A model generated the notes under the pieces. It did not search any database. It saw only the letters and a list, made by a program, of their open reading frames with translations, and was not told where the DNA came from. Positions 34,167-41,971 of a DNA stretch of 44,073 nucleotides are shown here, piece by piece. The translations under genes and the position numbers were made by a program. The stretch comes from SHLQ01 sp964445255 (lineage in GTDB: Bacteria > Actinomycetota > Acidimicrobiia > Acidimicrobiales > SHLQ01). The stretch's first letter is position 1. Each line of letters opens with the position of its first letter. The stretch is taken from contig CAYUKM010000004.1 in assembly GCA_964445255.1 (NCBI GenBank), forward strand, positions 1 through 44,073, written 5' to 3'.

Positions 34167-36599
34167 ATGGCAGTACGTAGTTTTTTCCATAACACCCGTT
34201 GGTTTTCGCGCTCGCTTATAGCAGCAGCGGCCGCAGCTGGCATCTTGGCGATGCTGACGGTGGCGATATTGGCGGGCACCACAGAGACGGCCTCTGCAGC
34301 CAATGTCGATCACGACCAGCTGGTTCCTGAAGCACCTCGACGTGATGTCCCGATCGTCCTCGATGGCGATGTCTGGAAGTCGGTGCAATTCAACGATCGC
34401 ATCATTGTGGCGGGCGATTTCCAACAAGTGGAAACCTCGCGTGGCGGTCCGGTCATAAATCGACCTTATATCTTTGCCTACGACATCAACACGGGTGAGT
34501 TCATTGATGACTTCGACCCAAACGTCAACGGCCCGGTCTTCGACGTGGTAGTTGATGACAGCGACAACTCATTGTTCCTCGGTGGCACGTTCACCCAGAT
34601 CGATGGCCAGTTCCGCACTCGCCTCGCCAAGCTCGACTACTTCGGCAACCTTGACCCCACCTTTCGAGCCATCGCCTCGGCCAGGGTGATCACACTCGCG
34701 GTCGACGACGGCGAACTGTTCGTCGGTGGGTCTTTCGCCACCGTCAACAACGAACCCCACAATCAGATCGCTGCTGTCGACACCACATTCGGAAATAGCG
34801 TGGCCGACTTCAACTATCAGATCCGGGGGGCATTCGGACGGGACGGCAGCCAATCGGTACGAGCCTTGGACATCACCGAGGACAACCGTCTCTTTGTCGC
34901 CCACGTCGGCCAAGAAATCGTCGACAACAACGGCGTTGGCCACGACCATGTCGGTGTCGCCGTGATCGACCTAGACGCTAACCGCGTCGAAGACTGGAAT
35001 ACCCCGTGGTTCGCCTCGGTGCGTCCACGTTGCAGCCAGGGTGACGGCGACCTCCGCATTCGCGATGCTGAGCTAAGCCCTGACGAATCGGTGTTTATCG
35101 TCGTAGAACAAGGTGGCTACAACTGCGACAAGATCCTCTCCTTCGACACCGACGGTGGTGCAAACACCGAGCCAAACTGGGTCTCGGCAGCATTCGACTC
35201 GGTGTTCTCGGTTGGCGTTACTAACGACACCGTTTACGTGGGTGGCCACTTCTGCTTCATCGAAGCTCTCGGCGCAATTCCTTCATCACAGGCCCTCAAC
35301 TACCCATTTGAACCTTCGCCCGTGAGCTGTGACATCGGCGGTGGCAACACCGACGTCAATGGCATCCCCGCCCGACAGCAAATCGCTGCACTCAATATCA
35401 ACACCGGCGCGGCACTCGATTGGAACCCACGCTCGAACGCAGGCGTTGGCGTCTTCGACATTGAGGTAATTGAGCGAGGATTGCTCGTCGGGCAAGACAA
35501 CGACCGAATCGGCACCATCCGCACCGGTCACCATGCATTCTTGGACTTCGGTGGCACAACCCCTGCCTTCAATCCGCCTGGCGCTAGCGGATGCGCGGCT
35601 TCGGTTAACGGCTCGACCGTCTCGCTCGCCTGGGACGACATTCCCGGTGAGGACAGCTACGTCGTACGCCGAAACAGCAGCTTCCTCACGTCGGTGAGCA
35701 CATCGAACTTCAGCGAATCGCCTGGGTCTGGAAGCTTTGACTACGTGATTCGCTACCGGCAGGCCGGCCAAACTATCGACCTGGAGTGCAACACGGTCAC
35801 GGTAGATGGCGGCAATGGCCAGCCTGGCCCCACCCCCGTGGGCAACCTGACGTGCTCGGTTTCCGTCAACGGCAGCACCGCGACAATCTCGTGGAACTCG
35901 CTCGCTGGGGTCGACACGTACCAGGTGCGTCGCGACGGTTCATGGGTGTCTGGCGCAACTGGCACGAGCTTTAGCGATTCGGGCCTCGCAGATGGCAACT
36001 ACACCTACGTGATCCGCTACCGAGTTGCCGGTGAACGGATCGACGCTACGTGCTCGCCGAACACCGTGGTCATCGGTGCCAACCCGGGACCCACGCCTGA
36101 CCCAACCCCAGATCCCACGCCTGACCCAACCCCAGTCGGCGGACCGTTCGTGCCTGAACCAGGTGTGACGTATCGCCTGACCGCCCAGAACGGCAGCGTG
36201 TTCGCTGGCGACTCCGATGGCGACCGCGACGCATTCGCGCTCTCCACCGCAGCTGCCGCAGCGAACCCGAACGCGGTGGCGTGGGAGTTTGTTGATGCCG
36301 GCAATGACCAGTACCACATCGACCTGGCCATCGGCGGCGACTTCAGCCGCTTGTCGGTCACCAACAACGCGAGCGAACCGTTGTTTGCTCGTTTGACCCG
36401 AGACCGTTTCAGTGGCGGCGATAAGTCATTTGCCATCCAAGAAACGTCTCCAGGATCGGGCACCTATCACATCACCGCATTGAATAACCGAATCGATGGT
36501 GGTAACGACCGTCTGTTCTTGACGAACAACGACGCGGGATTCACGTCACCAAACACCACCGGCTCGAACGTCACCTTCACCATCACCCCAATCGGTTAG
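34167..36599 (+). CDS. Large secreted protein: beta-propeller-like, two FN3-like and a C-terminal lectin-like domain
   Basis: 810-residue exported protein. The signal region spans residues 1-45 (hydrophobic 17-37, cleavage near ASA|AN). Residues about 55-460 contain repeated motifs such as AGDFQQV, LGGTFTQIDG, VGGSFATVNN and VGGHFCFIE, resembling DUF5122/propeller-type repeats. Two related FN3-like domains follow (about 472-550 and 560-640), each with a C-x-x-VNGST start, a Y-x-V-R-R core and YVIRYR. A PTPDPTPDPTPDP linker leads to a C-terminal domain (about 660-810) of beta-trefoil or lectin-like character. No membrane anchor or sortase motif is seen. A 54-bp copy of its end lies at 30661. 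Function is probably adhesion or polymer binding; this is inferred. Confidence 0.78.
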   Translation: MAVRSFFHNTRWFSRSLIAAAAAAGILAMLTVAILAGTTETASAANVDHDQLVPEAPRRDVPIVLDGDVWKSVQFNDRIIVAGDFQQVETSRGGPVINRPYIFAYDINTGEFIDDFDPNVNGPVFDVVVDDSDNSLFLGGTFTQIDGQFRTRLAKLDYFGNLDPTFRAIASARVITLAVDDGELFVGGSFATVNNEPHNQIAAVDTTFGNSVADFNYQIRGAFGRDGSQSVRALDITEDNRLFVAHVGQEIVDNNGVGHDHVGVAVIDLDANRVEDWNTPWFASVRPRCSQGDGDLRIRDAELSPDESVFIVVEQGGYNCDKILSFDTDGGANTEPNWVSAAFDSVFSVGVTNDTVYVGGHFCFIEALGAIPSSQALNYPFEPSPVSCDIGGGNTDVNGIPARQQIAALNINTGAALDWNPRSNAGVGVFDIEVIERGLLVGQDNDRIGTIRTGHHAFLDFGGTTPAFNPPGASGCAASVNGSTVSLAWDDIPGEDSYVVRRNSSFLTSVSTSNFSESPGSGSFDYVIRYRQAGQTIDLECNTVTVDGGNGQPGPTPVGNLTCSVSVNGSTATISWNSLAGVDTYQVRRDGSWVSGATGTSFSDSGLADGNYTYVIRYRVAGERIDATCSPNTVVIGANPGPTPDPTPDPTPDPTPVGGPFVPEPGVTYRLTAQNGSVFAGDSDGDRDAFALSTAAAAANPNAVAWEFVDAGNDQYHIDLAIGGDFSRLSVTNNASEPLFARLTRDRFSGGDKSFAIQETSPGSGTYHITALNNRIDGGNDRLFLTNNDAGFTSPNTTGSNVTFTITPIG

Positions 36600-36623
36600 C
36601 AACTACAGTCTCGTGTCTTCGGA

Positions 36624-36658
36624 ACGCTGACTCGCTCCCTGAGCCGGCGAGTCAGCGT
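36624..36658 (+). terminator. Strong hairpin after the secreted protein gene
   Basis: 12-bp perfect stem ACGCTGACTCGC / GCGAGTCAGCGT with an 11-nt loop, 24 bp after the stop codon. There is no T-run downstream, so it is an atypical terminator, common in high-GC actinobacteria. Confidence 0.65.
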
Positions 36659-36712
36659 CGCTCTCGGTTGCCGACACGACCGAACCCGACGGAAACTTCA
36701 TGAACATCTGAG
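36658..36712 (+). repeat. 55-bp duplicate at left edge of second gap
   Basis: Identical to 36813-36867 on the other side of the N-run. Confidence 0.92.
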
Positions 36713-36812
36713 NNNNNNNNNNNNNNNNNNNNNNNNNNNNNNNNNNNNNNNNNNNNNNNNNNNNNNNNNNNNNNNNNNNNNNNNNNNNNNNNNNNNNNNN
36801 NNNNNNNNNNNN
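36713..36812. other. Scaffold gap, 100 N
   Basis: Exactly 100 N in a non-coding stretch, flanked by exact 55-bp duplicates. It is likely a placeholder across an unmerged overlap. Apart from the hairpin at 36624, the 335-bp region 36600-36934 shows no gene. Confidence 0.95.
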
Positions 36813-36867
36813 TCGCTCTCGGTTGCCGACACGACCGAACCCGACGGAAACTTCATGAACATCTGAG
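36813..36867 (+). repeat. 55-bp duplicate at right edge of second gap
   Basis: Exact copy of 36658-36712. Confidence 0.92.
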
Positions 36868-36934
36868 CTTGCACGGAGCGTCCTCGCTTCGCGGCGTGAG
36901 AATTCGGCGCAGTTGACTGATACCTTCGGCGCCT

Positions 36935-37708
36935 ATGGAGCCCAACACGATCACCTTCGCTAACCAGAGCGCTGAGGCGGTTGTAGCTGTTGCCGATGGT
37001 GGGCGGCTCGCTTCATTGACCATCGACGGTATTGAATTGCTTGTGGAACGACAGGACGATCCGGTGATGTGGGGTTGCTACCCGATGGTGCCCTTCGCAG
37101 GACGAATCCGACATGGCGAGTTCACCTTCGATGACAACACCTATGCCCTGCCCAAGAACTTCGGCGATCACGCAATGCACGGTTATGGGTTCACGTCGCC
37201 CTGGCGCCAGACCGGAGACAACAAGATCGCCTTGGAGTTCTCCGAGCCGTGGCCCTTCGCTGGGCGGGTCGAACAGCGCTTTTCGATCGATGAGGGCCGG
37301 TTCACCATGACGATGACCGCGACCGCTGACGTCCTGCAACCAATGATGCTCGGATGGCATCCGTGGTTTAGCAAGACTACGTCGGCTGGGGAAGCAGTGC
37401 TCGACTTCGCCCCGGGCGCGATGTTCGAGCGCGGTGACGAACCCTTGCCCACCGGAGCGCTCGTGGAGCCAAAGCCACGACCGTGGGACGACTGCTTCAC
37501 CCCCGTCAACACCGACCCGAGCATCTCTTGGGGAGACCTACGGATCCGCCTCGAGTCGAATGCCGACCATTGGGTCGTATTCGACGAACTCGAACACGCT
37601 TTGTGTGTTGAGCCCCAGACCGGCCCACCAAATGCCGTGAACCTCTCCCCAACCGTCCTCGAAGCGGGCGAACAACTGGAACTCCACTTCTCGATTGCGT
37701 GGAGCTAG
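36935..37708 (+). CDS. Aldose 1-epimerase (galactose mutarotase)-like protein
   Basis: 257-residue beta-sandwich protein of the aldose-1-epimerase family, which interconverts sugar anomers. Recognisable segments are GGRLASLTIDGIELL near the start, the PMVPFAGRIRHGEF substrate-loop pattern, GDHAMHGYGF with the expected histidines (one is the usual catalytic base region), and GWHPWF. It is shorter than E. coli GalM (about 345 residues) but normal for the YeaD/YihR-like group. It converges with the SMP-30-like gene 13 bp away. Together with xylose isomerase and the lactonase-like gene, it points to sugar metabolism. Confidence 0.85.
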   Translation: MEPNTITFANQSAEAVVAVADGGRLASLTIDGIELLVERQDDPVMWGCYPMVPFAGRIRHGEFTFDDNTYALPKNFGDHAMHGYGFTSPWRQTGDNKIALEFSEPWPFAGRVEQRFSIDEGRFTMTMTATADVLQPMMLGWHPWFSKTTSAGEAVLDFAPGAMFERGDEPLPTGALVEPKPRPWDDCFTPVNTDPSISWGDLRIRLESNADHWVVFDELEHALCVEPQTGPPNAVNLSPTVLEAGEQLELHFSIAWS

Positions 37709-37721
37709 GCGAGCTTAGGAA

Positions 37722-38672
37722 CTAGATGGCGGAGCGAGTTTCGGGAACGCCTGCGAACCCAGCATCGACCGCCAGCAATGCCCCGGCGGGCACACCGCGA
37801 CTTCGGTCGGTATCGACCTCTCCCCCGTTGATGCTGGTGACAAAGATCGTAGACAGATCATCGCCACCGAAGGCGGGCATGGTGGGCATGGCCACGGGCA
37901 GGTCGATGACGGTATCGATCCGGCCGTCGGGGGTAATCCGCGTAAGCCCCCAGCCGTTGACCGACGCCGACCAGTAGCAGCCCTGCGCGTCGAGGCACGC
38001 CCCATCGGGAAGCCCACGGGCGCCACTCGCCAGGTAATCGAAGAACACCCGCTTGTTCCTGCGTTCACCTGATTCGGCGTCGTAGTCCCACACCCAGATC
38101 GTTGCTCGGAACGTATCGGCCCAATACATGCGGCCACGATCAGGGTCGAACACGAGTCCATTGGGTATGCCTACGCCAGATTCGAGGGTCTGTACCGAGC
38201 CATCCTGCTCGATGCGGTAGAGGGTCCCGCTGTATTTACGCTCGTCGGGTTCGGGCCACATGGTGCCAACAACGAAGCGCCCGAGGGGGTCGGAGCGGCC
38301 GTCGTTCGCACGGTTCCCTAAAGCTGGGTCTTCGATCTCTAGGACGCGCTGGGTCGTGCCGGACCCCCAATCGAGATGGACCAGGTCAGTATCCATCGCC
38401 ACGGTCAAAACGCCCGGTGTTGGGCTCGCCGCGAAACTCCCGGGCCTTGCTGGGAGGTCCCAAAACTCCGTCGCACCAGACGATGGATCGAACCGGTGGA
38501 TCTTGCGACCTTCGATGTCTTCCCAATAGAGCACCGACTCGTCGATGCTCCACAACGGGTTCTCGCCCAGTGTGTCCACGCTCGTACCGACTCGTTCGAC
38601 CTGCACCACAGATGACGAAGTTAGCACCGTGAGGCGCCCTCTTGATGAAGTGAGCGGCGCGCTGGACGACAT
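37722..38672 (-). CDS. SMP-30/gluconolactonase-family protein
   Basis: About 316-residue six-bladed propeller enzyme, probably a sugar lactonase that opens aldonolactones. Metal-site signatures are visible: LGENPLW (Glu), ANDGRSDPLGRFVVGTM (Asn/Asp), GIPNGLVFDPD (Asn) and LPDGACLDAQG (Asp). Start ATG 38672 is the last possible ATG before the divergent gene, but family homology begins about 20 residues later (VERVGTSVDTLGENP), so an internal GTG could be the true start. A longer frame to the right is only antisense to the PhyH gene. It is divergent from the PhyH gene with about 39 bp between, so their promoters overlap. Confidence 0.88.
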   Translation of the reverse strand: MSSSAPLTSSRGRLTVLTSSSVVQVERVGTSVDTLGENPLWSIDESVLYWEDIEGRKIHRFDPSSGATEFWDLPARPGSFAASPTPGVLTVAMDTDLVHLDWGSGTTQRVLEIEDPALGNRANDGRSDPLGRFVVGTMWPEPDERKYSGTLYRIEQDGSVQTLESGVGIPNGLVFDPDRGRMYWADTFRATIWVWDYDAESGERRNKRVFFDYLASGARGLPDGACLDAQGCYWSASVNGWGLTRITPDGRIDTVIDLPVAMPTMPAFGGDDLSTIFVTSINGGEVDTDRSRGVPAGALLAVDAGFAGVPETRSAI

Positions 38673-38711
38673 ACGCTTTAATACGAATATCGCGCGAGAA
38701 CCGGAGCCCCG

Positions 38712-39509
38712 ATGACCTACACCGTCACTGAAGAACAACTGCAGCATTTTCGGGAGAAGGGCTTTGTGCATCTCCCCGGCTTCTTGGCTGAGGAAGAGGT
38801 CGCGGAGCTCGAGACGGTGTACGACCAGTTCCTTCGCCGCGAGATCGAGGTGCCCGGTAAGGACTTCTGCGACATGGCAGGCGACTACGGGCGCGAGCCT
38901 GAGGACTACTCGATCGTCAACGTCATGTTGCCTCGCCGCTACTACCCCGACTGGCAAAACAACGTGTACGAGAGGCGGGCGGCCGATGCTGCTCGCCAAC
39001 TCTGCGGCGATGGCATGCAGATCGACTACGACCAGCTTCTCGCGAAGCAGCCATACAAGGACGATGCAGTGTTCGCCTGGCATCAGGACATGGCCTACTG
39101 GCCCGACACGCCAGACACCCGAACCGCTACGTTCTGGCTGGCCATCGACGACTCCACCGTGGAGAACGGGTGCATGCGTTTCGTCCCCGAGACCATCAAG
39201 GAAGACGCGTTGCGACCCCACGAGCCGCAGTTCGGCGACCGAGGAGAATCGCATGCACTCGGCACCGACCTTCGCGAGACCGATGATGTGGTAACCATGC
39301 CGATCTCCCGAGGCGATGTCACCGTGCACAACGAACGCGTCATGCACGGTTCGGGTGGTAACAACACCGACGGTTTCCGTCGTGCGTACATCCTGGCTCT
39401 CCGCTCAGAAGAGACCGTCAAGATCGAACGAGAGCTCGGGTTCACCCACAGTCACAACGATGAGACCGACGTGCTCGACAGCGTGGGCGTGGAAGGCGAG
39501 ACTCGCTAG
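38712..39509 (+). CDS. Phytanoyl-CoA dioxygenase (PhyH) family protein
   Basis: 265-residue Fe(II)/2-oxoglutarate-dependent oxygenase of the PhyH family. The iron triad is His124 and Asp126 (AWHQDMAYW) with His212 (VMHGSGGN), and the 2-oxoglutarate-binding Arg is in the GFRRA segment (223-224). ENGCMRFVPE and GDVTVHNERV are typical. A CCGGAG ribosome site precedes ATG 38712. The family includes hydroxylases of fatty acids, ectoine, phosphonates and natural products, so the substrate is open. It is divergent from the lactonase-like gene in a sugar-related neighbourhood. Confidence 0.9.
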   Translation: MTYTVTEEQLQHFREKGFVHLPGFLAEEEVAELETVYDQFLRREIEVPGKDFCDMAGDYGREPEDYSIVNVMLPRRYYPDWQNNVYERRAADAARQLCGDGMQIDYDQLLAKQPYKDDAVFAWHQDMAYWPDTPDTRTATFWLAIDDSTVENGCMRFVPETIKEDALRPHEPQFGDRGESHALGTDLRETDDVVTMPISRGDVTVHNERVMHGSGGNNTDGFRRAYILALRSEETVKIERELGFTHSHNDETDVLDSVGVEGETR

Positions 39510-39654
39510 AGCACTGTCGGGTCTAGTTCTTTCGCGCCCCCTCTAAAGACTGTCAATTACGCTCTTTTGGCGGGTGTCACAACTACTCGTAAGCAAATAC
39601 TCTCACGGTGTTGGCTCCGGGGGGATGCTGACACGTAGGGGGTAGTGACGCTCG
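39510..39654. other. Short intergenic region
   Basis: 145 bp between the PhyH gene and the alpha/beta-hydrolase-like gene. It must contain a promoter for the latter, but I found no convincing -35/-10 pair, hairpin or repeat. Confidence 0.3.
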
Positions 39655-40368
39655 ATGAGTGCCTTGGGGGGCATGGCGACGGCTGGTGAGTCTATTGACG
39701 CGCCAGTCGTGATCGTGCGAGATCTCGGCCGCGGATCGGGGTCCTATCGAGAGATTGCTGGACTCGTGCACGATGGCGTCAATGTCCACGAAATGGACCT
39801 CTTCGGCGGCGACCAAGACTCCGAAACTTCCATCTCAGGCTGGGCTGACGAACTCGAACGCCTTCTTGATGAGATCCCAACGGTCGCCGCGACATGCATC
39901 GGTGACCATGTTGGCTCATTGGTCGTAGAACACTTTGCGGCAACGCGTCCCGACCGGGTCGAGCGGCTGATACTTATCAATCCCCTCCACGCGCTTCCGG
40001 CTACGGAGCGCAGCAACTACGAGGATCTCGCTCGACGAATACCTGTGGAGGGCATGGCGGTCTTTGATCTGTGGCAATCGCAGTTCCAACCACAACACCC
40101 GACCGGTGTTTCCGACGCCGAACTACAGCCCGAAGTCCTCGCTGATGCATGGACAGCGGTCGCCGCCGCACACACGAGCGACCTGAGCGCCCTAGCCGCC
40201 CCAAGCCTCATCTGCTTCAACGAAGCAAGCCAGGTGCACAAAGACGCCGCAGCTGCGCTTACCGGCAAGCTCGCGAACTCGACGAGCGTCCCGTTCACAA
40301 CGAGCGATGTCTCATCGGCTGCGATCTCCACCTTTCTCACATCGACTACCAACGAGGTAACCCCTTGA
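39655..40368 (+). CDS. Alpha/beta-hydrolase-fold protein with no nucleophile
   Basis: 237-residue protein with the alpha/beta-hydrolase layout: PVVIVRDLGRGSGSYREIA as strand and oxyanion region, and VAATCIGDHVGSLVVEHFAATRPDRVERLILINP as nucleophile elbow and following strand (quoted in outline). At the elbow the usual G-x-S-x-G is GDHVG (residues 83-87), so the nucleophile position carries His instead of Ser, Asp or Cys. No histidine is found in the usual C-terminal position. It is probably not a hydrolase, although a rare alternative chemistry cannot be excluded. Its stop overlaps the TTG start of the LivH-type permease gene by 4 bp, so the two belong to one operon. Confidence 0.7.
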   Translation: MSALGGMATAGESIDAPVVIVRDLGRGSGSYREIAGLVHDGVNVHEMDLFGGDQDSETSISGWADELERLLDEIPTVAATCIGDHVGSLVVEHFAATRPDRVERLILINPLHALPATERSNYEDLARRIPVEGMAVFDLWQSQFQPQHPTGVSDAELQPEVLADAWTAVAAAHTSDLSALAAPSLICFNEASQVHKDAAAALTGKLANSTSVPFTTSDVSSAAISTFLTSTTNEVTP

Positions 40369-40958
40369 CCGCTGGAACCATTGCCGCGACACCCGGCAGC
40401 ACCCGGAAGCTGTCGCCGACCGCCATAATCGCAGGTGTAATCGGCGTACTAGTTGCAGCGTGGATTTTGTTCTTTGCACGCGGGACAGGTGCAGGACCAG
40501 CAATCTCGGAGCCTGGCGAGTTTCTAGTAACGCTGCTCGACGGCCTCACGTTTGCAGGTCTGCTCTTCGTCGTCTCCTCCGGCTTCACGCTGATCTTCGG
40601 CCTGATGCGCACTGTAAACATGGCGCACGGGTCGCTGTTCTTGTTGGCGGCCTTCATCGGCGTCGACGTTCAGCAACGCATCGTCGGCAGGACGAACAAC
40701 ATCGTCCCCGAAGAGGTCAGCTTGGTGGCGTGGTTCGTGCCGATGCTCGTTGGCGCATTCGTCGCCGCATTGGTCGGCATAGTGATGTACCAGCTCTTTC
40801 TACGTTGGAACCAGGGACAGGACCTACGCCAAGCGCTCATCACCATCGCCATCTCGGTGATCTTGGCCGACCAAATACTCGACCGCTTCGGTGGCCTAGC
40901 GCAGCGAATGATCTGGCCCGGTGACGTCACCAGCTTCTTTGAGATCTTGGCCCGATAG
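40365..40958 (+). pseudogene. Branched-chain amino acid-type ABC permease (LivH), truncated
   Basis: 197 residues beginning at TTG 40365. A leading helix (about 23-42) is followed by LivH-like helices with the pattern GLTFAGLLFVVSSGFTLIFG, GLMRTVNMAHGSLFLLAAF and QALITIAISVILADQILDRF. LivH proteins are normally about 290 residues with eight or so helices; here the frame ends after RMIWPGDVTSFFEILAR, so the last third is missing. The sequence that follows (about 40945-41136) is the tail of a different protein family, so the gene is cut by a rearrangement or misassembly. No LivM, LivG, LivF or binding-protein gene is present in the window. The product is unlikely to work as a permease. Confidence 0.82.
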
Positions 40959-41136
40959 TCACGGCCTCGGCTACGAGCACGGTTTCATCAACCAAGCGGG
41001 CGACATCTTGCGAGTAATGAACGGGGGCGAGCCTCTCGTCCCAATGCCGGACTTCGCTGATGCCCTCAAGACCCAGAAGGTTCTCGATGCTTCGATCCGC
41101 TCGGCGCGTGAGGGTACTCCCATCGAGATCAGCTAA
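40945..41136 (+). pseudogene. C-terminal remnant of a Gfo/Idh/MocA-family oxidoreductase
   Basis: The frame ...WPDSHGLGYEHGFINQAGDI, then VPMPDFADALKTQKVLDASI and RSAREGTPIEIS, ends at 41136. It matches the last 60 or so residues of sugar-dehydrogenase-like Gfo/Idh/MocA proteins, which usually end with a helix in this V-L-x-A-x-x-x-S-A-R-E style. The NAD-binding N-terminus and catalytic domain are missing. It joins directly to the truncated livH-type gene around 40940-40955, in a different frame. In a sugar locus with xylose isomerase such an enzyme is expected, so the 5' part was probably lost by deletion or by assembly error. Confidence 0.75.
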
Positions 41137-41181
41137 AAAACCACACAGACATTCCCAACCACAGAGTTACCCAAGGAACAG

Positions 41182-41472
41182 ATGCACCCAATCCAGCACA
41201 CCGTCACGTTTCGTCTCAACGAAGGTGCTGACCAAGACGCGTTCCTGGCACGGGCCCGCGAGCTCGCCGAGATTCCTGGCGTTCTGGAGTTCGAGGTGCT
41301 CGAACAGGTCGGACAGAAGGCAACACAGTTCCATCTGGCACTCTCGATGTGGTTCAACTCCGACGCCGACTATGCGAGCTACAACGAGCACCCCGACCAT
41401 GTCGCGTTCGTCGAAAACGTGTGGATCCCCAACGTGGCCGAGTTCCTCGAACTCGACTACCTGCGGTTGTAG
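41182..41472 (+). CDS. Dabb (stress-responsive A/B barrel) domain protein
   Basis: 96-residue single-domain protein of the dimeric alpha/beta-barrel Dabb family: IQHTVTFRLNEG at the start, FEVLEQVGQKATQFHLALSM and the YNEHPDHVAFVENVW core, which is typical (Y-x-x-H-P-x-H). Such proteins are often small ligand-binding or cyclase-like enzymes, and in sugar or inositol loci they accompany Gfo/Idh/MocA oxidoreductases. An AAGGA ribosome site precedes the ATG. It is followed after 2 bp by the PPase-like gene, so it is part of a run with that gene and xylA. Confidence 0.88.
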   Translation: MHPIQHTVTFRLNEGADQDAFLARARELAEIPGVLEFEVLEQVGQKATQFHLALSMWFNSDADYASYNEHPDHVAFVENVWIPNVAEFLELDYLRL

Positions 41473-41474
41473 GA

Positions 41475-41942
41475 ATGGGCCCCGCACCTCGCACCATTGA
41501 TGTGTTCGTAGAGAACCCCAAAGGCGCGATCGTCAAGATCCATCACGACGAGAAGGCCTTCACACCGACGCATTGTGAGTTGGTCGCTGCGCCCTACGCC
41601 TATGCCTATGGCTTCGTGGTGAACGTCCCGTCGGGCGATGGTGACATGCTCGACTGCTTTGTGATTTCGGACAACGTGTTGTACACGGGTACCCGTTTGG
41701 AATGCATCCCGATCGGCTACCTCGAGCAATGGGAGAACGGCAACGAGGACTACGACATCATCGCTGTACCGGCTTCCGAAACGGACCTGATCAAGTCCAC
41801 TGACCTCGATGTCGTGCACCAAACGTTGACCACCTTCATCAGTGAGGTCTTCGCGAACATTCCCGATCGCACGCTGCGCGCTGGCGATATCCACGACAGT
41901 TCTGCTGCCTACGCTCTAATCGACCATCTTTCCCAAGGCTGA
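41475..41942 (+). CDS. Inorganic pyrophosphatase-like protein with altered active site
   Basis: 155-residue protein with the soluble family-I pyrophosphatase outline: VENPKGAIVKIHHDE, AYAYGFVVN, the DGDMLDCFV motif (three Asp as in DGDPLDVLV), then IPIGYLEQ and DYDIIAVPAS. Compared with the E. coli enzyme from memory, several catalytic positions appear changed: Glu31 to His, Arg43 to His, Asp97 to Glu and Lys104 to Asp. It is therefore either a weak or specialised pyrophosphatase or a non-enzymatic homologue. ATG 41475 starts 2 bp after the Dabb stop, and homology begins there. It lies immediately before xylA. Confidence 0.72.
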   Translation: MGPAPRTIDVFVENPKGAIVKIHHDEKAFTPTHCELVAAPYAYAYGFVVNVPSGDGDMLDCFVISDNVLYTGTRLECIPIGYLEQWENGNEDYDIIAVPASETDLIKSTDLDVVHQTLTTFISEVFANIPDRTLRAGDIHDSSAAYALIDHLSQG

Positions 41943-41971
41943 CACCTTCTACTTCTCACACAAGGATCATC

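Noticed and set aside
38673..39347. N-terminal extension of the SMP-30-like gene to 541 residues
   Set aside because: The extra part is antisense to the well-supported PhyH gene, and lactonase homology begins only after 38672.
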